Source: UBA7359 sp038142205
Lineage (GTDB): Bacteria; Pseudomonadota; Gammaproteobacteria; Eutrophobiales; Eutrophobiaceae
DNA length: 64,000 nucleotides
NCBI GenBank assembly: GCA_038142205.1
Contig: JAYQJO010000001.1
Coordinates: 682,001-746,000 of the forward strand
Direction: 5' to 3'
Within the stretch, counting starts at the first letter, position 1. The number at the start of each line of letters is the position of its first letter. Under the pieces are notes generated by a model. The model was not told where the DNA came from and searched no databases. It saw only the letters and a program-made list of their open reading frames with translations. Below are positions 37,814 through 47,439 of this stretch, piece by piece. The position numbers and the translations under genes were made by a program.

Positions 37814-38134
37814 TCAAGCTAATAAACCACCAATAAGTGCGCCGATCAATAAAGGTGGAATATAGAATACATAGAGCAGCAGTCCGCTACCCGCGAGTAT
37901 TGCGCCAATAAAAGGTAGCGTCGTAAGCATTGTTCCAGCAAAGAACAAAGCAGCTCCAACAACAATACCCGGTAACATTGCTGCCATAATGCCTGCCATG
38001 ATACCGCCTGCACGCTTACCACCAACGATACCTGCAATCAGTGAACCGATACCCGGTAACCAAAATAAAAGGAGGGATATAATGAACATCCATATCATGC
38101 CCATTGTGATGCTGCCGTTATTACCGTCTGTCAT
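37814..38134 (-). CDS. Small hydrophobic membrane protein
   Basis: 106 residues with three Gly/Ala-rich membrane segments (MIWMFIISLLLFWLPGIGSL; a GGIMAGIMAAMLPGIVVGAALFF-type helix; and a C-terminal pair ending IGALIGGLLA). It resembles DUF5518-like small membrane proteins, but I am not confident of the family. It is monocistronic with its own terminator. Confidence 0.7.
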   Translation of the reverse strand: MTDGNNGSITMGMIWMFIISLLLFWLPGIGSLIAGIVGGKRAGGIMAGIMAAMLPGIVVGAALFFAGTMLTTLPFIGAILAGSGLLLYVFYIPPLLIGALIGGLLA

Positions 38135-38235
38135 TTGTCGAATCTCCAGATAATGATTATTACTTAATCCTGAATCGCACTGTAGTACAATTCAGATAGT
38201 TGATCCTACATAAAATTTCTTTCAGGAGCATCGTA

Positions 38236-39108
38236 ATGATAAAAAAACAAAGTCCAGCATCACAATTTCGTGAATTAATGGAAAAGCCAGGAATTATAAA
38301 AATGCTGGGTGCTCATGATGTGTTAACGGCAGTGATGGTAGAACAATGTGGATTCGATTCTGTTTTTATAGGTGGTTTTGGCACCAGTGCCAGCTTATAC
38401 GGCTTACCAGATTTAAGTTTTCTCGGTATGACGGAAATGGTTGATGCGACTCGTCGAATGGCGCACCGGGTTTCCATTCCGGTCCTTGCTGATGCCGATA
38501 CCGGGCATGGTGATCTGCATAATGTTATGCGTTGTGTTAACGAATTTGAAGGAGCAGGGGCGGCTGGTATTATTCTGGAAGACCAGGTTTTCCCAAAACG
38601 GTGTGGGCATTTTGGTGGTAAAGAGGTTATTCCTGCAGATGATATGGTGATGAAATTTAAGGCCGCTGTCGCTGAGCGAAATGATCCTGACTTTTCCTTT
38701 ATCGCACGTACGGATTCGCGCGAAACAGATGGACTTGATGATGCTATTGACCGGGTCAACCGTTATTGTGATGCCGGTGCCGATATCGCCTTTATTGAAG
38801 CACCCTTATCAATCAATGAACTGGAAGAGATTTGTAAACGCGTTGAATATCCCAAGTTTGTTAACATGCTTGCCTTGGGCAAGACTCCCATATTGAGTGC
38901 TGCTGAACTTGAAGATATGGGTTTCAAGATCATGGTCGCGCCAATTGATTCCGTGTTATTAACAGCGCATATCATGCGTGAGATGGCTGAAGTATTTAAT
39001 CGCGATGGGCATACAAAAAGTCTTGAAGATAAAATGGTGGGTTTTGATGAAATAAAAGATATTCTGGGATTGCCTGAGTATTTATCATTAAAAGAAAATC
39101 TAAAATAA
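38236..39108 (+). CDS. Isocitrate lyase/PEP mutase superfamily enzyme
   Basis: 290-residue TIM-barrel enzyme cleaving or forming C-C or C-P bonds next to a carboxylate. Visible motifs are VLADADTGHG (Mg-binding Asp pair), EDQVFPKRCGHFGGK (the KRCGH active-site loop of methylisocitrate-lyase-type members) and FIARTDSRETDGLDDAI. These favour a PrpB/oxaloacetate decarboxylase/carboxyphosphonoenolpyruvate mutase-like role; the substrate is not certain. Start at the ATG after CAGGAG (38223-38228); the frame extends further upstream without support. Confidence 0.88.
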   Translation: MIKKQSPASQFRELMEKPGIIKMLGAHDVLTAVMVEQCGFDSVFIGGFGTSASLYGLPDLSFLGMTEMVDATRRMAHRVSIPVLADADTGHGDLHNVMRCVNEFEGAGAAGIILEDQVFPKRCGHFGGKEVIPADDMVMKFKAAVAERNDPDFSFIARTDSRETDGLDDAIDRVNRYCDAGADIAFIEAPLSINELEEICKRVEYPKFVNMLALGKTPILSAAELEDMGFKIMVAPIDSVLLTAHIMREMAEVFNRDGHTKSLEDKMVGFDEIKDILGLPEYLSLKENLK

Positions 39109-39127
39109 TTTTATTATCAAGTTTGTT

Positions 39128-39337
39128 ATGAAACGGCGATACGGGATACTTACTGTCTACTTTTTATTAGTCGTTACGGGGATACCCTGGTATTGGCCTA
39201 AGGGTAACGATGTGATTTTATTTGGTTTCCCAGCTTGGGTGTTTGTGGCCATCCTTGTATCAGCTTGCGCCTCAGTCTTTACTGCTTTTATCTTGTTGCG
39301 TTATCCCTGGAAAACTGAAGAAGGAACAGATGAATAG
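39128..39337 (+). CDS. DUF3311 small membrane protein
   Basis: 69 residues with two membrane helices and the IPWYWP motif typical of DUF3311. Such proteins are commonly encoded directly before sodium:solute symporters. Here the 3' end overlaps the symporter start by 8 nt, so the pair is probably a small accessory subunit plus transporter. Confidence 0.85.
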   Translation: MKRRYGILTVYFLLVVTGIPWYWPKGNDVILFGFPAWVFVAILVSACASVFTAFILLRYPWKTEEGTDE

Positions 39338-40826
39338 TATTCAGGTTTTTGATCAAAGAGCCTGGCTGTTTATCAGTGTTTATCTGGGCTCGTTAATACT
39401 GGTTGGTTTTTTAGGTTATCGCGCCAGACAGGAAAACACACTCAAAGACTTTTATCTTGCTGGAAACGGTTTTGGTTTAATCGTTATTTTTCTCACATTA
39501 TACGCCACACAATATAGCGGCAATACCTTGTTTGGATACTCAGGGAAAACTTACCGTATCGGTTATGCATGGATTATGAGTATTCATTTTATGACCGCAA
39601 TCGTTGCGTGTTACTTGATTTATGCACCGCAACTCTATGCGCGGGCTAGAAAATTTAATTACATAACACCAACGGATTATCTTCAACATCGTTTTAATTC
39701 AAACTGGATTAATATCGTCGCGACAATCATTATGATTGTTGTTTTAAGTAACTATCTTCTTGCTCAGTTAATGGCAATGGGACGAGCGATGCAAGGCTTA
39801 TCGACAGCCGATCCGGCAACAGCCTATCAGCAAGGTGTTATTTTGCTCACATTGATCATGGTTATTTATGGAACGCTGGGAGGTATACGTGCCGTTGCCT
39901 GGACGGATGCTATTCAAGGTGTGGTTTTGATGATCGGATTTACTATCCTGCTATACATTGTATACAAACAGTTCGGCCCGATATCTCAAGCAACAATAAC
40001 CATTCAGCAGTCGCAGGATATGGCAAAGGTCAATGTGCCTGATGCAAACCGACTCAGAGAGTGGTTAAGCTATATCATTATCGTTGGACTCGGTTCAACG
40101 TTATATCCGCAAGCTATTCAACGAATTTATGCAGCACGCTCAGAAAAAGTGTTAAGACATGGGCTTGCCTTTATGGCCTTTGCACCATTATTAACAACGC
40201 TGATTGCTGTTATCACTGGAATTTATGCGATTGCCTATGTACCAGGGCTAGAGGGCGCTGCTTCAGATCAAGTATTGGCAAAAATTATGATGCTGGTTCA
40301 ACAAAATTCGGTATTAGGTTATTGGTTAGTTGTTGTTCTTTATGCAGCGATACTCGCTGCAATGATGTCAACGGCGGATTCAGCGCTGCTTTCGATTTCC
40401 TCAATGCTAAGTAAAGATATCTATGGCCGGTTTGTTGACGCAGATGCGAGCGAAGCAAGGCTAACGTTAATGGGTAAAATATTTTCCTGGTGTCTTATTA
40501 TCTTTCTGGTATGGCTTGCTATTTACTTGAGCGACAAAGCTTCATTAATAAAATTACTTGATAGGAAGTTCGATTTGCTAATACAACTTGTGCCTGCTTT
40601 TATGATCAGTATTCACTGGCAAAGGATGAAGGCATTGCCAACATTTGTTGGACTTATTGTCGGGATAGTTGTTTCTTTGATACTTGCTTTTGGTGGATTT
40701 GATTTTGTTCAGAATGGCAAGGTGTATGGTTTCCACCCCGGTTTATTTGGTCTTGTGGTTAACCTATCAATTGCAGTGCTTGGCAGCATGTTGATTGAAA
40801 AAAAGACAACAGACTATGCAACCTAG
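39330..40826 (+). CDS. Sodium:solute symporter (SSS family)
   Basis: 498 residues from the ATG at 39330 that overlaps the DUF3311 stop; a longer frame exists but runs through the upstream gene. Typical SSS features are FYLAGNGFGLIVIFLTLYATQYSGNT near helix 1-2, TPTDYLQHRFNSNW, GGIRAVAWTDAIQGVVL and MMSTADSALLSISSMLSKDIY. About 13 membrane segments. Substrate unknown; a monocarboxylate or amino acid is usual for DUF3311-linked members. Confidence 0.92.
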   Translation: MNSIQVFDQRAWLFISVYLGSLILVGFLGYRARQENTLKDFYLAGNGFGLIVIFLTLYATQYSGNTLFGYSGKTYRIGYAWIMSIHFMTAIVACYLIYAPQLYARARKFNYITPTDYLQHRFNSNWINIVATIIMIVVLSNYLLAQLMAMGRAMQGLSTADPATAYQQGVILLTLIMVIYGTLGGIRAVAWTDAIQGVVLMIGFTILLYIVYKQFGPISQATITIQQSQDMAKVNVPDANRLREWLSYIIIVGLGSTLYPQAIQRIYAARSEKVLRHGLAFMAFAPLLTTLIAVITGIYAIAYVPGLEGAASDQVLAKIMMLVQQNSVLGYWLVVVLYAAILAAMMSTADSALLSISSMLSKDIYGRFVDADASEARLTLMGKIFSWCLIIFLVWLAIYLSDKASLIKLLDRKFDLLIQLVPAFMISIHWQRMKALPTFVGLIVGIVVSLILAFGGFDFVQNGKVYGFHPGLFGLVVNLSIAVLGSMLIEKKTTDYAT

Positions 40827-40828
40827 AG

Positions 40829-41251
40829 TCAGGCTTGTTTTATCCATTTCCGATTCATTTCGTAGTACGTAAACGATGCTGTCCAGGCAATGAGCACTAG
40901 TCCCATTACACCTTCCACAACAGCCATGATTCGTCCATTCCCAGTAAGAATGATGTCGCCATAGCCTATGGTGGTATAGGTTGTTCCTGAAAAATAAACA
41001 AGATCAAGAAATGTTGGTGAGTCGATTGAGAAAGTAATCAGGCTCATTGAAAACATGATTTGCCATGCAACAGCAAAGATAAGTATTTCAAGTAGATGTG
41101 CAATAACAGCAAGGAATAAGGCAAGAACAATACTGGCAGGATGAGTGCCATGGAAATATCCCAACAACTTTGTTGTAGATAATAAAGCGGTGTAATGCAG
41201 GCCAATTGAAAATGCGACAGCAAATGTTGTAATTAATATTATGTAATACAT
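40829..41251 (-). CDS. Two-helix potassium channel protein
   Basis: 140 residues with the K+ selectivity filter TTIGYGD between pore-lining helices, and an additional N-terminal pair of hydrophobic segments. There is no cytoplasmic RCK domain in this chain. It is convergent with the SSS gene (2-nt gap). Confidence 0.88.
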   Translation of the reverse strand: MYYIILITTFAVAFSIGLHYTALLSTTKLLGYFHGTHPASIVLALFLAVIAHLLEILIFAVAWQIMFSMSLITFSIDSPTFLDLVYFSGTTYTTIGYGDIILTGNGRIMAVVEGVMGLVLIAWTASFTYYEMNRKWIKQA

Positions 41252-41272
41252 CTCTTAGGATTATATAATTAG

Positions 41273-41638
41273 CTAGTCATCAGTTAGTGCGTGTTTTTCC
41301 AGAACATCGAGTGGTACATATTCAAGTACTGAATGATGTGTAGAACGTAAGGAAAGCCTAGGGGCAACACCAGCCTCTAATGCTTCAATCCAGCGTGGCA
41401 AACATATACACCAGCGATCACCGGGCTTAAGTCCGGGAAAATCAAATTCCTCTCTAGGTGTTGATAAATCATTACCCGTTTTTTTTGAGAAGGCTAAAAA
41501 CTCTTCAGTCATTTCAGCACACACCGTATGCATACCTAAGTCTTCATCACAGGTATCACAACTGCCATCACGAAAGAATCCTGTTGCCGGATCGAGGCAG
41601 CAATCTTCTAAATCTGTTCCTAAAGTATTTTTAGCCAT
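41273..41638 (-). CDS. DUF2237 family protein
   Basis: This 121-residue protein has the characteristic Cys-containing start (LGTDLEDCCLDPATGFFRDGSC), HTVCAEMTEEFLAFSKKTGNDLSTP and FPGLKPGDRWCICLPRW. Function unknown. It lies 21 nt upstream of the channel gene on the same strand. Confidence 0.93.
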   Translation of the reverse strand: MAKNTLGTDLEDCCLDPATGFFRDGSCDTCDEDLGMHTVCAEMTEEFLAFSKKTGNDLSTPREEFDFPGLKPGDRWCICLPRWIEALEAGVAPRLSLRSTHHSVLEYVPLDVLEKHALTDD

Positions 41639-41692
41639 AATTTTTTATATATTCTAGTGTTTAAAATGAAATTAGCATATTAAATTCAATAT

Positions 41693-42955
41693 TTAAAAGT
41701 CAGACAAGTTTGGTATACGACCAAAAGCGATTTTTGCACCTGCATACCCGCCGGGAGGGTCTTCCCAAACACCTAGACTGGCAGCTTTATTACCATATTT
41801 ACTAACAATCTCGTCCATTGTTTGTGTCAGTCTTTGCCATTTTATGTTCGTTCGATTGTTTTCAGTAAACAAGTCAGCTTGAGTTTGGTTTCCGTCGTTT
41901 AAATGAAAAATTGCTATGGAAACCTGTTTAATTCTATGCGGATATTTATTTTTGTCACCGCTATGGTTTTGCATGGCTTCTATCCATAGTATTGTCAATG
42001 CATTTAGAAAAGTATGATCATCAGAAGCAAAAGCAAAATGCTCTTCAGCATTCCACTTTATTTTATTTTCAAAACGCACACTTAAGCCAAATGAGGACGC
42101 TGTAAAACCGCTGCGACGGAGCCGTCTGGCTGCCTTTACAGTAAGTAAACGCGCGCAGTTACGTGCGCTTCGTGGCATACGATTTTCGGGTGTCAGTATA
42201 CGACTATGTCCGAACATACGACGTGATGTTTCATTTGGTTCGATTGTATAGCCATGCAAACCATACCAAAAACGTTCTCCTTCAATGGAGCCCCAAAGCG
42301 TGCGCAGGTTTTCTTTTGAGAGTGAATAGAGTTTTTTGATTGAATGTATGTTTGCTATTTGCAAGCGTCTTTCCATGCTATGGCCAATACCCGGCAAGTC
42401 TCTTAACTTTAATGTATATAGTTGTTCTTCATATTGTTGTGGATGCCAGATGACAATGCCTTCCGGTTTGTCATAATCTGAAGCTGTTTTCGATAATAAA
42501 TAATTTGGCGCGAAACCCATTGAGCAAGTTATGTAAGTCCCTATTTCATCAGCAAGCTTTTTTCTTATTTTATAAGCTAATGCTTTTAGATTTTTTCTTT
42601 CTCTACCGAGTAAAGTACAAATGACTTCATCAATAGAGTATGCCTGATCGATATGCACACAACTTTCTATACTTTGATAAATACGATGATGTAATTTCAC
42701 ATAAACATCATGACGGGCAGGGGCAAATTTAATTTCAGGGCATAGCCCTAATGCTTCTTTAACACGCATTCCTGTTTTTACACCCTGTTTCTTCGCTTCG
42801 CGACTCGGTGCAATGATACATGATGTTTTTGACATGAAAGGCAATATACCAACAGGTCGCTGGCGCAAACGAGGTTGTAATTGTAGTTCGACGCTGGCAA
42901 AGAAACAATCGAAGTCGATATATAAACGTTCGATTTCTGAGGGAAGCTGTATCAT
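41693..42955 (-). CDS. Y-family DNA polymerase (DinB/UmuC-type)
   Basis: Translesion polymerase of 420 residues. The palm metal site is visible in YIDFDCFFASVE (Asp14) and YSIDEV (Asp109, Glu110); a steric-gate aromatic sits at Phe18/Phe19. The HhH segment LRDLPGIGHSMERRLQIANI and a little-finger domain follow. The C terminus is longer than DinB (~350) and carries no obvious clamp-binding motif I can be sure of. Upstream is a promoter with a direct-repeat operator resembling a LexA box, consistent with DNA-damage control. Not UmuC by neighbours (no umuD) and not recognisably ImuB. Confidence 0.9.
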   Translation of the reverse strand: MIQLPSEIERLYIDFDCFFASVELQLQPRLRQRPVGILPFMSKTSCIIAPSREAKKQGVKTGMRVKEALGLCPEIKFAPARHDVYVKLHHRIYQSIESCVHIDQAYSIDEVICTLLGRERKNLKALAYKIRKKLADEIGTYITCSMGFAPNYLLSKTASDYDKPEGIVIWHPQQYEEQLYTLKLRDLPGIGHSMERRLQIANIHSIKKLYSLSKENLRTLWGSIEGERFWYGLHGYTIEPNETSRRMFGHSRILTPENRMPRSARNCARLLTVKAARRLRRSGFTASSFGLSVRFENKIKWNAEEHFAFASDDHTFLNALTILWIEAMQNHSGDKNKYPHRIKQVSIAIFHLNDGNQTQADLFTENNRTNIKWQRLTQTMDEIVSKYGNKAASLGVWEDPPGGYAGAKIAFGRIPNLSDF

Positions 42956-42979
42956 TCTTATTCTCCAAAACGGCTCTTA

Positions 42980-43009
42980 ATTATAAGAGAACATTAAGAG
43001 AACTTTCAA
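42980..43009 (-). promoter_or_regulatory. Promoter of the Y-family polymerase with GTTC-N7-GTTC operator in its spacer
   Basis: On the minus strand, TTGAAA (43009-43004), an 18-nt spacer and TATAAT (42985-42980) form a good sigma-70 promoter. Within the spacer, GTTCTCTTA is repeated directly at an 11-bp period, giving GTTC-N7-GTTC (43003-42989). That is the LexA box of alphaproteobacteria; gammaproteobacterial LexA normally binds CTGT-N8-ACAG. A GGAG ribosome binding site sits 7 nt before the ATG. Confidence 0.6.
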
Positions 43010-43073
43010 TTGAAAAATAAAGTAGATAATGCTTCTGAAAAGTAGAGAAGTACTTATTATCTAATTGAATTAA

Positions 43074-44273
43074 CTAGAAATTATATGTTAAAAATAATTC
43101 GATATAATCATCTTTTGTGAGGGCAAAAGCAGGATCTGCCATCTTTTGATTCTCGAAAAACCGCCCTTGAATTTCAAGTAACCAGCTTTCGCCAACTCGC
43201 CGACTGGCTTCAATATTAAAGAACTTACCTCCTGTGTTTCTATCCCAAATCAGGCCTATCAGAACTTCACTTGACTGGACATCATTAAAGGCAAGGCGTG
43301 CGCCCACCGCGATATCATCTTCAAAGATACTTATTGCTGATTCACCGCGATCATCGTAATGGTATTCACCAAGTAAGCCTAAGTCGACACTGCTATCCAT
43401 GATGCCAACAAAGGTGTATTCAAACCCACCAGCAAGCGCGTTATAGGTATTTGCCTGTCCACTACGATGCAACGCTTCGAGTTTCCATAACATATTGCCT
43501 TTTGTTGCTTGCAAATCTAATGAAGTCTGATTAATGATGTCGTAGAACGGAGTAAAGACAGTATTACCATTATTATCATTGCTTAGTAATAAACGTGGCT
43601 CGCGGCTAGTACCGTAAAAGTGTGAGATGCCAATATCCCAGTCGCCAAAATAATGCGAATAACGCGCAGCAAGATCAATATGTTTTTCTTTAGAAGATGA
43701 CTCGAATTGAGAACGCGTTTGATCGATATACGGGATTGTTCTTAGACGACTGGACGTGCTGGGGAAATAGCGTTCACGGAAATAGGGCATAACAAACAAA
43801 TCAACCGTGCCCCAATCATTAATCAAGGCCAGGTTAATCATGGGTTGGCCAAGTTTATCTTCAGTATCAAGGTTTTCAACTAAGTCTGTTTGATTAATTA
43901 CATCAATCAGATGCTGAAACTCGGTCACGCCCCAAAATACCTTTCGTATGCCAAGGCGTAATTCCCAGTTTTCAGCAACTTTCAGGTAGGTTAACTCGCG
44001 AATATCAAAATGTGTTCGTTCATTATCATTTTCGTCTAATCGAAAAAAAGGAACAAAAGCAATGCTTTGATCACCATTATCCCAATCATGGTAATACTCA
44101 GACTCAAAAACAAATGAAAAGTTAGTTGAATAATCTTGTTGGGTATTCAGTGCTGTTTGAGTAAAGCCCTTGAATTCCAGCCCCGCATAACCTGTCAACT
44201 CACCTGCCGTAATAGAGGTACTGAAAAATAAGCTGCCTAATGCAATAGTGAGTGATTGCCGAAGCTTAAACAT
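43074..44273 (-). CDS. Outer-membrane beta-barrel protein of the RND/lipoprotein-sorting operon
   Basis: 399 residues from the ATG at 44273, chosen because it starts a signal peptide (LTIALGSLFFSTSITAG). The longer frame reaches into the upstream gene. The mature protein is a string of amphipathic strands ending in an aromatic (LFLTYNF), the classical outer-membrane barrel C terminus. A WELRLGIRKVFWGVTEFQHLIDVINQTD segment is typical of DUF1302-like porins. Last gene of the tetR-RND-LolA-like operon. Confidence 0.82.
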   Translation of the reverse strand: MFKLRQSLTIALGSLFFSTSITAGELTGYAGLEFKGFTQTALNTQQDYSTNFSFVFESEYYHDWDNGDQSIAFVPFFRLDENDNERTHFDIRELTYLKVAENWELRLGIRKVFWGVTEFQHLIDVINQTDLVENLDTEDKLGQPMINLALINDWGTVDLFVMPYFRERYFPSTSSRLRTIPYIDQTRSQFESSSKEKHIDLAARYSHYFGDWDIGISHFYGTSREPRLLLSNDNNGNTVFTPFYDIINQTSLDLQATKGNMLWKLEALHRSGQANTYNALAGGFEYTFVGIMDSSVDLGLLGEYHYDDRGESAISIFEDDIAVGARLAFNDVQSSEVLIGLIWDRNTGGKFFNIEASRRVGESWLLEIQGRFFENQKMADPAFALTKDDYIELFLTYNF

Positions 44274-44280
44274 TAAATAG

Positions 44281-45075
44281 TTAGCGCGCTCGTTTAAGTG
44301 TGTTCTTATCAAAATCTCGATCACTTAAGCCTGTTTTAAATTGATAATTTTCCCAGGATAAGGTCGTGCTCTTACCTGTTTGATGATTTGTCATTTCCAT
44401 GGCACCAGGGCGCCAGTATTGATCAAGATATTGTTTGTAATCTAAAAAACGTAATGTTTTTAATGAGGCATTTTTACGATCATAGAATTCAAGTTTATTC
44501 GGCTGGTACATTTCCTTGTCTAACCAGACGATTTGTCGTGTATAACCGGAATGTTCGTATTGAGGATAGCGTTCGATAACAAAATTATCGCGGCTATCAA
44601 CGACTTCATCACGTAGCCATTTATATTTATATTTTTCCACTTCTTGTGATGCCAGATCTTCATAAGCGTATTCGCTCCCTACAAACGGCCCTGATTTATT
44701 AGAAGATGAAATACGTTTTACACGTTTTAGCGCAGGTAAATATAACCACTGATCATCAGGTGTTAGTGAGTGTGTATGACTTAAAAAAGCAGTGCCTTTT
44801 ATATCTCTTGGGTTATCAAAAGTAAGTAAACTTTTGTCTCCATCACCTTTAACCTCAAGGGTAGTTATTTTCATGATGCGAGTACTGGTATTACCCTGTT
44901 TGTTTTTCAGGGTCATATTCATATCAGCGATTTGATCTGCCCAACCTGTATCACGCGTATCCGCTTCTATGGCAATGGCTAAACCTTTTTCCTCGGGTGT
45001 TTGTGCATAAACTGCATTAAGCAGTGGTGTTAATAGTGCTGTTATTAGTATCGTTGGTGTTAATATTTTCTTCAT
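44281..45075 (-). CDS. Outer membrane lipoprotein-sorting protein (LolA-like)
   Basis: 264-residue periplasmic protein with signal peptide (cleaved near VYA, ~24). The LolA-like half-barrel features include GSEYAYEDLASQEVEKYKYKWL, the family's signature. Members are regularly encoded beside MMPL/RND permeases and probably bind a lipid. The start is supported by GAGGG about 8 nt upstream and by the signal peptide, and implies a 59-nt overlap with the RND gene. Confidence 0.9.
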   Translation of the reverse strand: MKKILTPTILITALLTPLLNAVYAQTPEEKGLAIAIEADTRDTGWADQIADMNMTLKNKQGNTSTRIMKITTLEVKGDGDKSLLTFDNPRDIKGTAFLSHTHSLTPDDQWLYLPALKRVKRISSSNKSGPFVGSEYAYEDLASQEVEKYKYKWLRDEVVDSRDNFVIERYPQYEHSGYTRQIVWLDKEMYQPNKLEFYDRKNASLKTLRFLDYKQYLDQYWRPGAMEMTNHQTGKSTTLSWENYQFKTGLSDRDFDKNTLKRAR

Positions 45076-47368
45076 CGGTTTTACCCTCAGTTTTCATTAA
45101 GATAGCTGGCAGAAGTAAGAAGTCAGCAAACAATGCAAATGCGATTACTATTGCTGTTAATAATCCCATTCCAGCATTTAGCTCAAAGCTTGATGTTGCC
45201 AAGATTAAAAAGCCAGTAACCAATACAATAGACGTTACAATTAATGCTCTTCCTACTGTAGTAAATGCATAACGAACGGCATCTTTTGAGTTCAATCCTT
45301 TTTCTCTTCTTGCGCGTAAATATTTGCTGAGAAAGTGCACTGAGTCATCGACAACAATACCTAAACTCATACTGGCGACAATAGATAAGGAAAGCCCAAT
45401 TTCTCCAACCAATAAACCCCATAAACCAAAGCCCATTGCTGCTGGAACAAGGTTTGGAACCAGACTAATGACGCCGATTTTCAAGGAGCGCAGTGCAAAG
45501 ATTAAAATGATTGATATTAGTATTAATGCTACGGTTGTTCCCATCAACATACTAGAAATATTTCTTTTACCAATATTAGCGAACATAATTGATGTGCCGC
45601 TACCGTCCGCTTGCGCAATATGTTGAGTATTGTTTTTCAACCAGTTTTGAGCGCGCTTTTCCAGTTCGATTAAGTTATTCGACGAAATTGTTTTTAATGT
45701 TGCTGTCATGCGCGTTGCTGACTTGTCGATATTAATCTGATTATTAAGATCGAGACCGTAAGGTAAGGACATTTCATAAAGCAGTAAATACTGTGCTGAT
45801 AAATTTCGGCCGTCTGGGACCTTATAATAAGATTCATCATCAGCATGCATGTTTTTATTTAAACGTTTTATTATGTCGGTATAAATATTTACATGAAGTG
45901 TTTCCGGTTGTGCTCTATACCAGTTTGCGAAAGCTTCTATTTCGCGTAAAAACGCCGGTTCATTAATACCGCCTTCTTTTCCTGAACTTAAAGAATATTC
46001 AATATTGTATAAGCCGGTAAGGTTATCTGTAGTAAAGTCTGAGTCTGTGCGAAACTCAATTGTCTCATCAAAATAATGAACAAAAATATCATTAAGTTCA
46101 TTGCGTGGTAATGCGGCTATCAATAATAAAATAAGCCCCGTCATTCCCCAGAAAAGAGGCGTCCTTTTAGCAACAACAAAGTCAGCGAATTTAGCTAATG
46201 CAGGATGTTTATCATCTTTTCGTTGCTTAACGCGCACTGGTAATAATGAAATGATTGCAGGCAACATTGATACGGACAGAATGAACGAAAATAAGATGCC
46301 AATTGAAACAAAGTTACCCAAATGACCAAAAGGCGGGACATCGGAAAAATTCATCGTTAAGAAGCCAATCATTGTTGTAAAACTGGCAAGAAACACAGGT
46401 TGTAAGTTCAATCTTAAGCTTTCGGTTAAAGCATCGTTCTTACTTTTGCCAATGCGCATTTCATGCATAAACGTGACGAGTATATGAACACAGTTTGCTA
46501 TGGCGACGGTTAATATAATTGTTGGTGCTGTTGCTGAAGGAGGGGACAGTGGCATACCTAAATATGCGCCTACACCCATACCTGACATTATTGAAAATAA
46601 TATGACTAATAAAGTTGCAAATGTACCGGTAAACCCGCCTACCAATAATGCGATTAAGAATAACATGGCGCCAAAACTAATAAGCACAATCGAAGCCATG
46701 TCATTTTTCGAAGATTCGGCAAAGGAATTATTCATCATAACCATACCGGTGATATAAACTTTAATATCAGGATGCGCAGCGCGTACTTCATCGGCTAATT
46801 TTCTTGCATAGCTGACGACTTCCGGTGTTTCTTTTGTTTCATCTATTCTTGGTAATTGTACTGTTACATTAATACCAGTGACATGGCCGCTTTTAGAAAT
46901 TAAACGATTAAGCAATAGTGGTTCGTTGATTGAAATATTTTTTATTTTTTCCAATTCCTGAACATTTAATGTCATCGCATCTGTAACCAGATCTCTCACA
47001 ATCAAATCATCTTCTTCGGCTTCTGTGTGTTGATAGTTCGTAATGGAATCAACGCGGTTGGAGTAGGGGACCTGCCAGGCTTTTTCAGTTAGATTTGCAA
47101 TAACAGATAGCATTTCCTGGGTAAAAACATTACCGTTTTCAGGCGCGAGGACGAATAAGACGTTGTCGTTTTGCACATAAGTTTTTTCCAGTGCTTCAAA
47201 AGCTAATAACTGTGGATTATCTTCACTGAAAAAGACTCGGTAGTTAGTGGTAAAACTGAGCAAGCGGCCACCACTTGCCGCTGATGCAACAATAAGAAGT
47301 GATAAAAAGATAACTAACCAACGGTGTTCCAATAACCATTTAGGATAACTTTTTTCTAGCCAGTTCAT
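45017..47368 (-). CDS. RND/MMPL family transporter
   Basis: 783-residue inner-membrane permease with two repeats of one helix, a large periplasmic loop and five helices. Motifs include SAAGGRLLSF-like first helix, ATAPTIILTVAIANCVHILVTF and SLSIVASMSLGIVVDDSVHFL (proton-relay region). The C terminus after KTEGKTDEE is a low-complexity Asn/Thr tail translated across the signal-peptide codons of the next gene, which may be non-functional. Related permeases export lipids or hopanoids. Confidence 0.92.
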   Translation of the reverse strand: MNWLEKSYPKWLLEHRWLVIFLSLLIVASAASGGRLLSFTTNYRVFFSEDNPQLLAFEALEKTYVQNDNVLFVLAPENGNVFTQEMLSVIANLTEKAWQVPYSNRVDSITNYQHTEAEEDDLIVRDLVTDAMTLNVQELEKIKNISINEPLLLNRLISKSGHVTGINVTVQLPRIDETKETPEVVSYARKLADEVRAAHPDIKVYITGMVMMNNSFAESSKNDMASIVLISFGAMLFLIALLVGGFTGTFATLLVILFSIMSGMGVGAYLGMPLSPPSATAPTIILTVAIANCVHILVTFMHEMRIGKSKNDALTESLRLNLQPVFLASFTTMIGFLTMNFSDVPPFGHLGNFVSIGILFSFILSVSMLPAIISLLPVRVKQRKDDKHPALAKFADFVVAKRTPLFWGMTGLILLLIAALPRNELNDIFVHYFDETIEFRTDSDFTTDNLTGLYNIEYSLSSGKEGGINEPAFLREIEAFANWYRAQPETLHVNIYTDIIKRLNKNMHADDESYYKVPDGRNLSAQYLLLYEMSLPYGLDLNNQINIDKSATRMTATLKTISSNNLIELEKRAQNWLKNNTQHIAQADGSGTSIMFANIGKRNISSMLMGTTVALILISIILIFALRSLKIGVISLVPNLVPAAMGFGLWGLLVGEIGLSLSIVASMSLGIVVDDSVHFLSKYLRARREKGLNSKDAVRYAFTTVGRALIVTSIVLVTGFLILATSSFELNAGMGLLTAIVIAFALFADFLLLPAILMKTEGKTDEENINTNDTNNSTINTTA

Positions 47369-47439
47369 AATTTTATCTCACTGTTAATATCGTAAATAAT
47401 AAATAATTTGTAAAATATTTATTCATAGTACAAATTTTT

